This document shows positions 34,520-47,563 of a stretch of 64,000 bases of DNA, piece by piece. The translations under genes were made by a program, and so were the position numbers. Origin of the DNA: Rhipicephalus microplus (taxonomy: Eukaryota; Arthropoda; Arachnida; Ixodida; Ixodidae); contig NC_134702.1 of assembly GCF_043290135.1 (NCBI RefSeq), forward strand, positions 81,685,317 through 81,749,316. The letters run 5' to 3'. Each line of letters starts with the position of its first letter. Within the stretch, counting starts at the first letter, position 1. Below the pieces are notes generated by a model. The model was not told the DNA's origin, ran no database searches, and worked only from the letters and a program-made list of their open reading frames with translations.

Positions 34520-34805
34520 CAATGCGACGGCGCATGCACTGTCAGCTGTTGAATGTTCTCGAAGCGCGACGGTGCATGCGCGTCCACTGGAGAATCAGGA
34601 GAATTGTAGATGTCGAACGCGGTGTGTAGAGGAGGGAGGGTGCACAGATGGTGGAGGAGTGAAGCGCGCGCGGTGTGTAGAGGAGGAAGGGATGCACAGA
34701 TGGTGGAAGAAGGAGGAGACGGCGCGGCGGCGCATGCGCGCGCGTCAGCTGTCGAATGTTCGAGAAGCGGTGCGGACGGCGCGGACGGCGCGGACGGCGC
34801 ACTAC
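34520..34805 (+). repeat. Short GC-rich duplicated modules
   Basis: The block GCATGC..GTCAGCTGTYGAATGTTC..GAAGCG occurs near 34530 and again near 34733. A second block GGTGTGTAGAGGAGGRAGGG..CACAGATGGTGGA occurs at 34621 and 34672 (51 bp apart), and GCGGACGGC is iterated near 34773-34798. Short frames here on both strands are artefacts. Confidence 0.7.
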
Positions 34806-36361
34806 AAGGCGCGAGTATAAGATGCTTCCGCATCTAAAACAGCGCATACTACTCGAGTACAAGGGCATGCACAGTGGGTTCATGTACATCACGTTCCACA
34901 TAAGCTACAGCTGTCCAGAGCGACCTGCTACGGTGGACACCAGACATACACATCCAATACGCATGTGGTAAGGGAAAGCACGGCTCGTTGTGCCAGTTTT
35001 GTGAAGCCAAATGCGGGGTCCTGGGCCGAACCGGATGAATTGATGAAGCAATGGCAGCCTTCGCATAAGAGTCAAGTCGAATGAAATGAACTCAAATAAA
35101 AGTTTATTTACATCGTGAATATGTGGGCAAGCTTCGGCGAAAAGCCAAATAGTTCACTTGAACAAAGTCTAAGCCGCCTGAACAAGGCGAACAACAGGGA
35201 CACACAAGTTCCGGCAAATACTGTTGAAAAATCAAGAAAGCACGTTACATACATAAAAACACAGTATTATACAAAATTTTCTAGTTAATTCAGTGCGATC
35301 GATATCACAAAGGGCAAAAAATATATAAATCAATAAAAACATATGAAATCAACTAGCCCGTTCATAAAGTGAGAAAAAAAAATGAGGTTGTTATGATTAA
35401 AACATACATTACACCATACTTACGATCAAAAAGTGGTATAGTTTGTAAATATAAATAGCTATTGATACTCGATCGTTTCAGTACATATTTTTCTCTATTA
35501 GTTGATCTAAAGCAACAGAAAAACTACAAACACAAAAAATTATAATGCAGATCAAACGTTCTTCATCTGTTAAAGCAGTGAAGTTCGCACACACTTATAC
35601 ATAACATGTTTTTTTTTAATATAACTTTCAGGTCTCACCTGCAATGAATCATTTTTTAAATAAGTAAATGTCTTTTGTACGCACCCAATGATAGCATATG
35701 GCAGCGCACAATGAAGATAAGGAGGAGAAAAAAAATTTAATTAAACTATATTGCAGCATTGTAATATTTTCTCTTCTTTTTCTTTGCAGAATGGTCATTT
35801 GCTGGCACATAAATGTTCCAGATGTGTTTGCTAGGACTCAGCACGCCTGCGTACAACCAGTCTTGTGCATTAGCTTTACCTCTATATACGACCTATAGGG
35901 TGCGGTAACAAGGGCTACGTCACTCCTAAGCGAACAATTAGGCTAAGTCTTGAAGAGGTGGTTTGAATTGAAAGACTGTGTGTCTCGACAAATTGCGCTA
36001 ATGTTAATTGCATAATATATGAGGGTGGCCCCCAGATTACGCTAATGACAAAGTTTCGACAAGAAATGGGCGAACATACGCGATGCAAACCGGAGTCTCT
36101 TTAGCTGGTTATCGTCGTGAAAACTAATGCGAAACGCGTAGACATGGGCGAACTGTCGGCAATCAGGCGTGAAGAAAGCTGTTAGGATGGCAGCAGCCAA
36201 ACCAATGCACCAGAGGGCGCACGCAAAGAAGACAGGATTGGTGGACAGGTTTGGCGCAGCGACATCGTAAAATACAGGGTTTGCATGCTGCGTCAAGCAA
36301 AAAGGATGTCGGTAAGAGTGAGAGAACGGGAAAATGTCAGTCGAGAGAAGCGAGAAACTCG
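34806..36361. other. No gene recognised
   Basis: AT-rich from about 35080 to 35700. No domain or named element recognised. Confidence 0.45.
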
Positions 36362-38536
36362 TACACTCTAAGCCAAAAATGGCCAAAATGGGAGCAACGG
36401 CTGTTTTTACTCCTTCAGACCGACTGTTACTCTCCGAAAAGACCAAGCGGAACAAGATGGCCGACTTGTTCGAGAATGGGGGAGCAACTGTATTCATCTT
36501 AAGTTTGTAAGGGAGCAACGGAAGGAGGAACCGCTGTAAATGCTCTCGTCACGCAACGGTTACTCCCCGGCAGGACACCCCACACAAATATGCATGCCGC
36601 CCACATTGATATTCACGGGCCAGATTATTGTTTGTTCTGTGTTCCAAACTTCACCAAACCAAAACAGTGATTTATTTTAGCATCCGTAGATAATAAGATA
36701 GCAGCGCTGGCTGAACACAGAAGGCCTGAGAATACAGTACGGCAAATACCTAACACACGCAGCAGCAGAATGGAGAGTTGGCACGTCAAAACGGACCGAA
36801 CGCTGAAACACGTGCAAAACAACGATAAAAAAAGCCTAGACACGCCGTTCGTCTGCGAAGTAAGGGCATCAAAGTCGATCAAGCACCGAAACACGTGCAT
36901 AAGGAGCCCCCCCCCCCCCCACCCCGCCCAGATATATCGGAGAAGAAAAAAAAAAAGCGGACCCAGACGCGCTTCTCATCAGCCATCCACTTAGTAGCAC
37001 GCTTCACCGTGTAGTTTGAGGGCAGAATGACAAATCTGCGCCATCTGCGCCCGCACGACAAGTGTGGCGCTAGTGTAGCAAACGATGTAAGTTACAAAGT
37101 AATTTTTATTCGGTGTTTATGTTGACTAGCTCTAAATAAAAATACACTCAACTTTTTATATTTATTTATGAGTTTTAGTGTACCTCAGTTTTTTTTTATA
37201 ATTGTATTAGGAGAACACACTGAAATTATTGCGCTGACGCCTGTGCTGCCACTGCTCGACGTTTTTTTTTTTTTTCGGCGCAACTAGGTTCGCGTTCGCA
37301 CTACTTACTCATTTTCATATGGTCTGTGGTTGGCGAGCACATGGACGTGCGGGCTTGTGAGCTATGTTTTGATCGTGTGTGTGTGTCGCAGATTTGCGTT
37401 TCTACTTATTCGTGATGAAGGTTAGTGTATATTTATCTTTATAGAGCGCGAAGTAGTTGTAGATTTTGCTGCTGGGTGGAACAAACACATCGTAAACACG
37501 TCTTCAGCTATCTGCAAGCCTGTTCGCTCGTCGGACAAAGGACTGTGCATGCATCAGCGTGCAGGTGAGTGGCATTTCCAGCAACATTTAATTCTCTTAC
37601 AATACATTGTTGAGTGGTTGCGCTATTGAAAGAGAAATGATTTGCTCTTATTCACCGTATCCATTGCTAGCCGTATCGGACTAAATTACCTCTATTACCG
37701 CCTGCATACCCTCTTGCTTCCCCTGTCACCACTGCAGTGCCAGTGTACTTTTGCAGTTAAAAGTTCATTTCCGCAACACTACCTCGCTTGAAAAAACATT
37801 GGGGCGGGGTTGTAGCTGCATTCATACTGGCACTTTTCTACCATTGGCTTTATGTAATGTTAACGGCTGAGTGTTGGGGCCTTGGGCCACATTTTTTAGA
37901 GATGTAAAGTGTATGTAAATCAGTAAGTGAACAAATCATTGTCGCATCACTTCACTGGCATAGCCAGGCGGTTGCGCACAGAATTTTTTTAGGCCGGGCG
38001 TAGGGAGCGCAAATTGACGACCATATTCGCTTGCCCGGCCTATTCAGATAAGCGGACTCCCCCCCCCCCCCTCCCCGCACGCCTAAAAAAAAAAAAATCT
38101 GCCCACATCACTGCGTCACTTGCTTCACCTCTGCGCTGAACGTACTATTTTATAAGCGCACCATCAAGCGAGCAGTTTACATATTGACAGAACAATTGGA
38201 GGAGGAATGACCCAAATCTTTCAGATTTCTTTAGTGATGCAAAACCTTAGCAAAACTGAATATTGCAAAAGACAATCGTAAATGCTGTATGTTCTCGTTA
38301 GCGCTGTCATTATTCTGTATCATGAAATCTTTATGCGCTGTGAAAACTTAGCATGCCGTTGAAGTCGCATATCGACGTTAATACCAATCGACGAAAATTT
38401 CGACAACCTCAATAACGCCGTTTGGGATTTGCCGCATGCACATAATTAGGCTGATTCCCACTTGGCTGTTCTTAACCTGACTTCACTGCTACCAAACGAA
38501 ACAATATTTGATGCATGTCTTTTACTTTTTTTTCAG

Positions 38537-38615
38537 GGATATGACACAAATTTGGTTATACTGCAGATAAAGATGCTCCCAACGATACTAAAGTACAGAA
38601 AGCAAGTGAATTTTG
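38537..38615 (+). other. Candidate exon in TIR segment
   Basis: A pyrimidine tract plus CAG precedes this 79-bp block and GTAAGT follows it. Read in frame 1 it is open (starts GYDTNLVILQ) and joins in phase to the block at 38809-38869, which ends with an in-frame stop. It matches no family known to me; it may belong to a non-coding or element-derived transcript. Confidence 0.3.
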
Positions 38616-38808
38616 GTAAGTGCAGACTTTTTGTACTACGTATATGAAAGCCTCGCTTTTTAGGGGCAAACTGTGCATGTGTTGGCCAGAGAATAGTTCA
38701 TTATGCCACATGGTTACACTGGCACTGACAATTCGACATGGCTCCGCTGGCCCGTGTGTGTGCTCACACTGTTACCGTTAAGATAAAATGTTTATGTATT
38801 CATTGCAG

Positions 38809-38869
38809 GGATTGCTGTTTGTACTAAAAAGCCAACTGCCAAGATTTCTTTACGCTGGTACACCTAAAG
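38809..38869 (+). other. Candidate exon in TIR segment
   Basis: This 61-bp block is preceded by TTCATTGCAG and followed by GTATGC. Joined to 38537-38615 it extends that frame by about 19 codons to a TAA. An acceptor-like TTTTCTGCAG at 39000 and a poly(A) signal AATAAA near 40478 suggest further transcript structure. Support is splice signals only. Confidence 0.3.
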
Positions 38870-41536
38870 GTATGCTTTCCCTATTTACATGGATTTTGGC
38901 TTGCACAAAGCATAACACTTGGGCCTAGATTCACAAAGCTGTCCATGCGCAGGCCTTCATAACAGTGTTTCTTGACTTGCCTTTACCCTGTTTTCTGCAG
39001 ATGTTTCGTGGGTTTAAAAGTGCCACAGCATGTTGACCTCCCCCACTCTGAAATATTTGCGTTCAAAGTTCCGCAAGAGTGGGCTTAACTTTCTTGTGCA
39101 CCTCTTTGCTAGTCCAAGATACTGAAGTGTTATGCTCTTACTAGAGGTGGCAGTGTTTCTAATGTTTGTATTTCCATCACATTGACCAAGTATGCGATCT
39201 TGGCTTGACTGGTAGCACATCCTCAACAAATGTCTTTGTGGCACATGTAGAAGGCAGTACAAAATAAATAGGCAGACATTCACACCGGGAGCTAACTTCT
39301 AATAATGCTTTTTTTTTTGGAAACCATGGTGTGCTTATTCCAATTTGTCTAACAAGCAGTAACCTGTTTGGCTGTGAACCAACAAGACGTTGAACTAATA
39401 AAGGCTTCACATCTTGTTGCTCTCAAAGATATATGTATTGGCAAGCTATCTGTGACACTGTCAAACAAAGAACCAGAATATCTGTGCATGCATTAAGATT
39501 TATTGCTTCGTTTACATATCTCGTGGCTGTGACTCGTCAACCGAGTGAACAAATGCACCCTAGTTTACTAAATTTAAAGCATTTTTTGAAGGTAGCACGG
39601 TCTACATTTATTTGTCTATAGTGTTGTCCAGCCGTTTGCGTCAGGTACAAAGAAATATACTGAAGATTATCATGTAGCCTCTGCAAATGGTTGCTTTCAA
39701 GCAGGCTTTGCATGCTTGGCTTGTACCTACAGGTATTGCACAATTCAAGAGGCAGCAGCGTATGATAGAACAGTAAAATCGAGAGCAACTTTGTGCACGA
39801 GCTAAATAAGTATTTTAACATGAGCGGACAGTACGTGTTATTTGCCACACACATGACCTCATTTAGAATGCCCATTGGTGAATGGGCTCATAAAAATGTC
39901 AACCAGCTGTGTATAGGAAACAAGTTAACTGAACCTAAGGGTATCTTTAGCTACTACAAATATGCCTTGTTGAGGTGCTGCACATTTTCTTCCAGAATAT
40001 TGCTGTCTGAGACATCATGTGAAGAGCGTCTACCACATCAGCATTTATATGGCTTGCCAAGTAACGTTTGGCCGAACCTTCCTTTTTTCACATTTCGTTT
40101 TGCAGTAGACATCCTAGAATGTAAGCGCTGCTGCAGTGTGTGTGACTCATTGTTATGAATTGATTCTGGCATGTTTAACCTCACACTTCTATTTTTTTTC
40201 TTGCAGCAATGAGATGCTTCACATATGCCTGCGGTGACGTTCTGCTGCGCTAGCCTGATGGAAACACCAGCTGCGAAACTTGAGTTCTTCAGAATTGGAG
40301 AAGTTGCCCTTCTCTCACCAATGATGACACAGACTGCCCTATGCTAGAAATTCAAGATCGTTTTTCCACGAATGACGCAGAAAACCTTTGATGTATTATG
40401 GTGTTTGTTTAGTGCTGGCTGTGGTGTGGCGAAGTCTACTTTTACGTGTGGTCACACGTCGCCTCATAAAAAGAACAATAAAGCATTTATTTTCCTTTCA
40501 ATATTGTCCACTTTTTGTGTTAGAAGCACCCAAGCAGTGCTCTTCCAAGGAGCTCTCGCCATGTGTTAAGCGTGTGACTAGCATACTCGAGATAAATACT
40601 CATTTCCCCAAGGAGTAACTGGAAGCATGGGCAGTTGGTTTTCAGAGAGTAACTGCAATCACGTGGGAGGAACGGTAAAGAGTAACTGTTGCTCTTAGAA
40701 GAGCAACTGGTGGGAGTAATGGTTGGTCGGCAGGGAGCAACTGGTGGGAGTAACTGTTGGTCTGCAGGGAGGAACTGGAAAGAGTAACTGTTCATCCCCC
40801 GAAGGAGGAACTGAAAGGAGAGCAACGGTTCCTCCCTCTGCAGTTACTCCTTTTAGGAGAGTAATGGGAGTGGCAATGCAATTGCTCCCTGAAAGGAGCA
40901 ACCCCTATACCCCTGTTGCTCCGTTTTGGCTTAGAGTGTAGATTCGTGACGACGAGGCCGGCCCTAAAGCTCTCTCATCTGCATATTCCTCGTCCCACCC
41001 ACGTGCGCCCATCTTGGTGGCCATTCGTGATGCCGCTCGGGCATTTCACGTGCTTTTATAGACTCGCCGAAGCACGAATTAGAGGTTGGGCACCACAGTC
41101 AGCACCCGGCACCACCACTCGCCAGGCCATTACAGTAATTAAGCGCGAGCTTTCGTAAGTGTCGCCGGCCTCGTAAGTCTCCCGCAGCGCTCCTCTTGGC
41201 GAGCGTTCGCTTCGCTCGCGTATTGCGGCGTGCACCTTTTCGTCCGACTGCGTTGTTTCTTATTTGCATACGTTTGGCGCTTCATTGCGCTTTCCCCTAT
41301 TCCCTCGGCGTTGCACCGTATTCGCACCATTCGAGGGAATAGTGACGGCACGCATCAGCACCCGAGGACAAGCAGCAGACGCAGCAACGAGCGTTTGTTA
41401 TGTGCCGACAATGTTTGTTTGTGTTTTTTTTTCATGCTGTAGGTGTGCGAATGCCGTGCGTAATACTGCGAGTATTACCTAGCGGAGCAGGTGCGCGGCC
41501 CGTATATTGGGGCTTTAGCGTGTTCGCCGTTTAGGG

Positions 41537-41633
41537 ATGGCTGCGCCGAAAGCAGCCCTCGCGTGCTTTTTTTACTTTTTCGTACACTTTCTATTGCTAT
41601 TCGTCTCTCCCGTGCCGAAAGTTCCATTTCGAG
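41537..41633 (+). CDS. Candidate first exon with signal-peptide-like start
   Basis: An ATG in GGGATGG context opens a 32-codon stretch beginning MAAPKAALACFFYFFVHFLL, a typical short N-region followed by a long hydrophobic core. It ends at CGAG followed by the donor-like GTATGT (41634). The preceding 500 bp are comparatively GC- and CpG-rich, consistent with a promoter and 5' UTR. The product would be secreted or membrane-anchored. No downstream exon was identified, so the gene is unnamed and the call is tentative; a chance frame cannot be excluded. Confidence 0.3.
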
Positions 41634-42784
41634 GTATGTACCCGCAGGATGCTGATGTGATTGCGTGTTTCTTTTTCTCGCTGGGGGATGCTTCTTTCCG
41701 CGGGCATCTCGAAGCGCATTCAATTTCCCTTCCACGTATACCTATGCATTCATGGAACTGGTAGTTTCCCTTTACTACTCGGCGACGCTGCTTTTGTTGA
41801 ATTTTTCATCATTCTTTCCCCCAACCCTCCTTCCCATATTTAAAAGTAGTGAACATGTAGCGCAGATCTTGAGACGTGTTCTCTAGAAACTGCGTCAGAT
41901 TCGACGCGCTCTTGGTAATCTGGTGTTTGATTTGTTTACGTTACGCGCCTTAGAAAAGAGATGCAGAATGCGTGCAAATATATATTTATAAAACGCGCTC
42001 AATTTTCAGGCTCTTTTTCGCACTACCGACTGCTTCCTTTGCTTGTCTTTGCACTAACGCGCAAGTACCTTTTCTTGAAACAAAGTCACACGTCAAACGA
42101 CATGTGCAGTCTTTAACCATCACAAAGTTCACACATAAAAGCGAGCACATGCCGTTTGCTATTACATGCAAAGCAGCTCTTTGACTATCCTGTGTAACGC
42201 TGTACGTCCATGTCTCCGTGCCAACGCGCTGTGCCGCGCTCCCCCCCGCCGCAGGTATTGGGCGGTGCCAAGCAGGTCACGCCTTCTCTGCGCGCGCGTT
42301 AACGTCACTTTCCCTCTAGTGTGTCCCCCCTTCCCACGTGTCACCTCTCTCTCGCTTCACCCTTTCCACCGCTTGCAACGTTCAAGCGCACATGAAGTGA
42401 ATACTTTTTCGGCTTGCATATCTGGAATGAACAGGACGTCGAAAAGCGAAGCTCCTTCGTCCGCCGAAACAGGCACCAAACTGATTTGGCCTAACGCGGC
42501 CGTTGCTAGCATGGCGAGAGATAGCAAAGTCGATTGCGTTCGCCAATGGTGACGTCGTGTCTGCAACACAGACGTAGCGCGAGCCAGGGAAACTGAACGC
42601 AGGCGTCGGCAGTCGCATACCAACGAAACCGACGAGGTGCGAGTGAAAAAAGCCGATGGCGCCTGTGCGCGACACTTCTGCTTCACATCCCATCAGATGT
42701 CAATGTTTTTACAGCAAAAGCTGTTATGAGATGACAACTCGGGTGACGCACAGTTGTCCGCCGCCGGTGTCCATAACCACATCG
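41634..42784. other. No gene recognised
   Basis: Overlapping frames on both strands at 42166-42693 have no identifiable domain. Confidence 0.45.
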
Positions 42785-43168
42785 CGCGCGCGCAAGAGAG
42801 AGAGAGATAAATAGAGAGGAAAGGCAGGGAGGTTAAGCAAGCTTGGCTCGGTTGGCTACCCTACACTTGGGGGGGGGGGGGGAATGAGAATATTAGAACG
42901 GAAAGAGCCAGAAAAGAAGAGGAGTAAGAAATAGAAGCATAAATAGTCAGCTCGAGACTACACAGCACGGCCTCGCACAGTTCTTTCACAAGCGGTGGTG
43001 AAATTTGGTGGTCCTTAAAATGTACAAGAGGGCTTTCGTGGCTTTGCGCGTATGGGAAGCCGTCGGCCAAGACATCGCGCGAAATTAGCAACTGACACAG
43101 TGGGGTACCAACCCGGGTCCGCTGGGTGCCAGCCCAGTCTTCTACCACTGATCTACACCGGTCCTTGT
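42785..43168 (-). mobile_element. tRNA-derived SINE with CT-rich tail
   Basis: The minus strand starts with a tRNA-like head: A-box-like TAGATCAGTGGTAGAA, B-box-like CGGGTTGGTACCCC. A body follows, then a C run and the block GTGTAGGGTAGCCAACCGAG leading into CTCCCTGCCTTTCCTCTC and (CT)n. The tail block also occurs at 15545-15665 (+). Confidence 0.7.
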
Positions 43169-44084
43169 GGCTTGTTGTCAAACTTGCCTTAGGCAGGTTG
43201 ATGTCGAGAAAAAAATCGCGTTAATACGACTTATAAAGCGTTTTAAAACAGCGAAAGAACAACCAGTCATCGCAATGTACGAATAGCGTAACAAGTGGGC
43301 CGTCTAATGCTCCTACCCGTCACAAAAGCTTGTTCTTGTTCTTCTATTAACTGTGGCACATACCCACTTCCGCAAAAATTTCTCATCGCCGTCAGTCACT
43401 GCTTGAATAATTAGCACAAAATTCTTTGCAAGTGTTTAGCGGATACCACGCTGCTCAGAAGAATGACGAAAATAGCATAGTGAATGCCTGCCTATTACAC
43501 AAACAAATGTATTATTAATTACCTAGTGGGTATCAAGCAAGTGTGCTTGCAGTAGTTACCCAATGAGTGTTTAGAAAAGGCTCTGAAAGGCCGGGATTCT
43601 AGCTTTCACTGTGATTCTGCTGCGCCTTCTGCGCCAACCTGGCGTTTTTTAAATGTTCCTTCAAATTTGGTTTTCAGGACATCGAACGTGAAGCAATTGA
43701 CTAGCACATGTTGTAACAAGTTGCGTGCATAGCCGCGATGCAGTGTACTGACGTGACGTTTTCACATTTCGGAAGGGTATACTTTTGCAGCCGAAAAAAA
43801 AACAATATACGATTAGTACGGTACTGAAAACGGCATAGAAGTTCGGAAAGGATGGCAGTATTCCTCATTGGCATTTATATCATCAGGCGAGTCGTAGCCA
43901 AATGACAGAAATATTTGACAAACTATTTAAAGCTTATTAACAAAAAATATTATTCGGTACTTTAGTGTATACCGGGAACATCATGTACAAGGTTTTCTAA
44001 AGGTATAGTGCCGCTCTTTTTTTTTTCCTTTGAATCTTGGTTTTCAATACTCGGGAGAGCCAGTATATACTTCGCTTGTGTCCG
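43169..44084. other. No gene recognised
   Basis: AT-rich intergenic DNA without a recognised element. Confidence 0.45.
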
Positions 44085-44282
44085 TCTCGGTAGATCAGTG
44101 GCTATAGGGTGCTCGGCTGCTCACTCGAAGGTCACAGATTCCAATGGAGGCAGAATGGTAGAGGCCCGTGTACTATGCGGTGTCAGTGCACAGTAAAAGA
44201 TGGTCATTATTTCCGCAGCCCTCCATAACGGCACCTCTCATAATCAATTGGTGGCTTCGGGGCATGAAACCCCACATATTGT
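44085..44282 (+). mobile_element. Ruka-like SINE, strongly diverged
   Basis: A-box-like TAGATCAGTGGCTATAGG, then AGGCCCGTGT, CCTCCATAACGGCACCTCTC, ATAATCAATTGGTGG and ATGAAACCCCACATA follow the same order as the 10.3-kb copies but with many changes and a degraded B box. Confidence 0.6.
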
Positions 44283-47200
44283 TACAATATATTATAATAT
44301 AGATCCCTTCGCCTGTTACGACTGAATCTCGTTTCAACTCTGTCGGATTATTGCTAATGATACCAGTTCACTGATAGCGAAATTGAGCTCGTATGTAGGC
44401 TACTATTTATTATCTTTCCAAACTTGTTGACAGTATTGTCACATTGTCATGACGTGAACAAAAGAAATGGTATGGTCGGTTTATTCAAGCAGAAGTTCTT
44501 TATTCGGCCAAACCTGTGGCCGGGGTGCAAAAACTCGTACAGGAAGCAATGCATCCTGTATACTCTGATATTGTCGAACAGGGCATCGGCCTCGCGTTAA
44601 CAGAATCTTCTTGAGACGCACCTTCTTTTAAGTGTCGTGCGTACAACTTCCCAGCCTTAATTCGGGGCTCGCACATGCTCTTTAATCAGCTTGACTGTTC
44701 GCGTCCTGCCTGCCGTCTTAACAAAACGATCTACTGCGAGAACGATGCATCTCAAACCCAAAGACGTGGTCTATGCCAAGCATTGCGGACAGTCTTTGCG
44801 AATATAAACCGGATACGGCCCAATTGAAACAAGAAGGTGGGCGGCTCTATCATGCCCTGCCCTAACTTCTAGGTTGCGTTAATTTTCGAATTCCGTCTGA
44901 TACAACCGGACAGCATAGAGTAAAGTGATGTACCCGCCTCTCTTTGCCAACGCTAGAGCATCCGCCTGATGCGAATTCTTCACAATTTATACTTTCTTGG
45001 CTGCGTGATGTTTTTCGTGGACCACATTCATTGTTTTCCTCCCACTCTTTGCACTATCTCAACATGGTGTTGCACATTCCACTAACTTTTTTTCTTCTTT
45101 GTCTTACAGCCCAACTTGGGAATGGTTGTGGGAGACTGTTTTTAATCAAACCCATATATATTTCGTGCAGTAATTTGGTTCAGCTTCATGTTGTCGTGAA
45201 TTTTCACTTCAATATTTTTGCTCGCTTTGTTTATATTCCTAGTGTAAACTGTCCTATTTATTAAAATTATTAATTATTTGCATTCACCAACACAATAATG
45301 CCATGGTCATTCTAGGCAAATCAAATAACAAAATATATTGTTATTCATAATATTTTCATTCTTATTAGTTTTTTCAGCCTACTTTTTATGTCAACTGTTT
45401 TAATTGCCACCTTGCCAATATATTTCTTGCGTTCGTCTTCTACATTCTGCTCACTTTTCCTTCCATCTTATCTGTTTTTTACTCATACTGAGTGTTATAT
45501 TCTACTACTATTTCTATTATTACTCTTTCCCTCATGTTGTTGCTCAAACTCTCACACCTTAGGGCTGTTCCAAAAATGAATAATTAAATACCTGATTGCA
45601 TGACTAATAGGTCACTCTGATATTTAACGCAGCATATAATTTTACTACTACAGTGTGTCAGAATATGTACCTAAAGCAGTCGCGGGAAGTACCGGGCAAA
45701 ACGGGTGCCACTTGCGACACTCACCGTGTGGCACAACGTTGCCGCTTAACGGCCCGCGGACAGGTGTCGTTGAAAGGTACGTTCACCTCGCCGACACGGG
45801 AACGGGAATCTGTGTAGAGGAACAAGAGTGAGAACGAGGGGCTAAAGTGGAGGGGGTTAGCGGCGGTCGCCGAGTAGGCTGTTTTGGAGACGCCGCAGCC
45901 GCCATTTATCAGGCCTAATTACCACCACACCCATAACGCGAAAGAAGCGGCCGGCTATATCCGTCCGTCGCCTTGCTCTTCCCGGGAGCACTTACCCGGC
46001 GATGGCCGAGGCGTTACTCGGAGACGCGTTATGAGGGACGTGGCGTGTCAGAAGCGTGCGCACCTTTCGAGAATGTTTGCATAAGGGCTCACGAGGACAG
46101 GTCAGATGCGGCGAGAAATTAGGGTGAACGCTCGTTATAATAAAGTACCGGTTATGAGTGGAAGATTCTGTGAAATATTTACCGCTTGCCGAAATGAAGT
46201 AGACGCAAACAATACTAAGTGAAGAACCGCGGTGGCGCTGGCGAAAAAAAAAGAAAGGGCTGGTTTTAAATAAAACTTACTCTTACTTTTCACCCACTGA
46301 AAATATAATAAAAGAAGCACTTGGGAAGAAGAAGTGCGTCTAGAATGAAGAGATTAAGGGACAAATAGATCAAGGCAAGTACTGTCATTTGTGTCATCGT
46401 CCCAGTCGCGTCGTTTATTCTTGAGTTTTAGCAACAATCCTCGTGGACCCGTTGCTAAAAATTTTTTAGATATTTTATGGGAAACAAAACTCTTGAAATT
46501 TTCCGGATTACTGACCACTACGACGTTTATATGAACTGCAATGATTCTATCCTTTAAAATTCGTCTAGTTGTTCCTGTATCTTGGCGCTACAAACAGATC
46601 AATATCATTTTTGTTTCTTTGTTTCACGGGAATTTTCCGTTTCGCGGGGAACACGTGTTGAACATATATGCCATCTTCTGTGTGACTTACTGCGAAAGAT
46701 TTTAATATTCAAAGAAAATAAACACGCAATTTTGTATTCCAGGGAAATCGCACTCCACTTCTATCCCGAATAGCGTTCGCACGTCCTTGCCATAGCCTGG
46801 AACACTGATTCTGACACCTTTGAGAATCTTTAAGTAGGTGATGAATATTCCAGCACGTATTTAAAGCGTGCTTCATGCCACATGCGTAGCGTGATTAAGC
46901 CTACATCTAAGTTTGAAGACTAGGAATATCAGTGAGGGGAAAAAAAAAGCTGCTGCACTTCACATATGCTCTTTAACGCCGAGATCTTGGAGCGAAGTCC
47001 CACGCGCAGCAGAAGACGATTGGTATAGTGTGTCCTCATAATGAGGAAAAGCCCAACTTTTGAGGATGGGCCTATGACTATGTTATTTTTACTTCCTTCT
47101 TGCTTGAGTTTGATTTTGAGAGCTCTGTCATTTTACATCGTGCATTTGAACCAACACGCTCAAAGTTTTTTCTCCGATGTACGCTACTTCTTCCACGCAT

Positions 47201-47563
47201 TTCCAATTCCCGCGAAACGACAAGGCAATGCACTCGCTTCAGACGTCGTCAGTTAATGCTTTCTGTTGTAGCTGATGGCGCTGGCTGCGTCTGGTTTATT
47301 TAAAAGGTCTTCAGTAGGGTCAAAGCTTACGAGAACTTACTGGAAGAATACATGTACACATTATACTCGAGAAAAAGATAATATAATAAGGAAGGTAAAC
47401 CTACGTTTTATCCAGTGACGCGTTTTAACAGGAGAATCGAATCTGAGTCAGATGTAGCAAAATGATTGCCAAGGAACAAGAAGTTCTTGTTGAAAATGAA
47501 AGAAATGGACAGCTCCGCGACTGTGGTACCAATAAGTGTGGCAGCTTGGGCTAGTTGGTATGG
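44283..47563. other. No gene confirmed
   Basis: A frame at 44944-45264 (+) contains a hydrophobic stretch (MVLHIPLTFFLLCL) followed by splice-acceptor-like TTACAG. A GC-rich island spans about 45700-46090. Neither could be tied to a known gene or element. Confidence 0.4.

Larger units (their letters stand above)
36364..40938. mobile_element. 4.6-kb TIR-bounded segment, class unknown
   Basis: The left end CACTCTAAGCCAAAA is exactly inverted at the right end (TTTTGGCTTAGAGTG), both bordered by TA (36362-36363 and 40939-40940). Just inside each end are many copies of GGAGTAAC/GGAGCAAC and their inverses GTTACTCC (left 36390-36575, right 40612-40915). Subterminal repeats of this type are transposase-binding arrays in some DNA transposons. 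No transposase domain was recognised inside, so it is either non-autonomous or of a family I cannot recognise. Alternatively, two smaller related elements could each have lost one end. Confidence 0.5.

Noticed and set aside
37970..38105. Third hAT-type MITE copy (GGCATAGCCAGG and C run)
   Set aside because: Only a short terminal similarity; no matching right end or target duplication.
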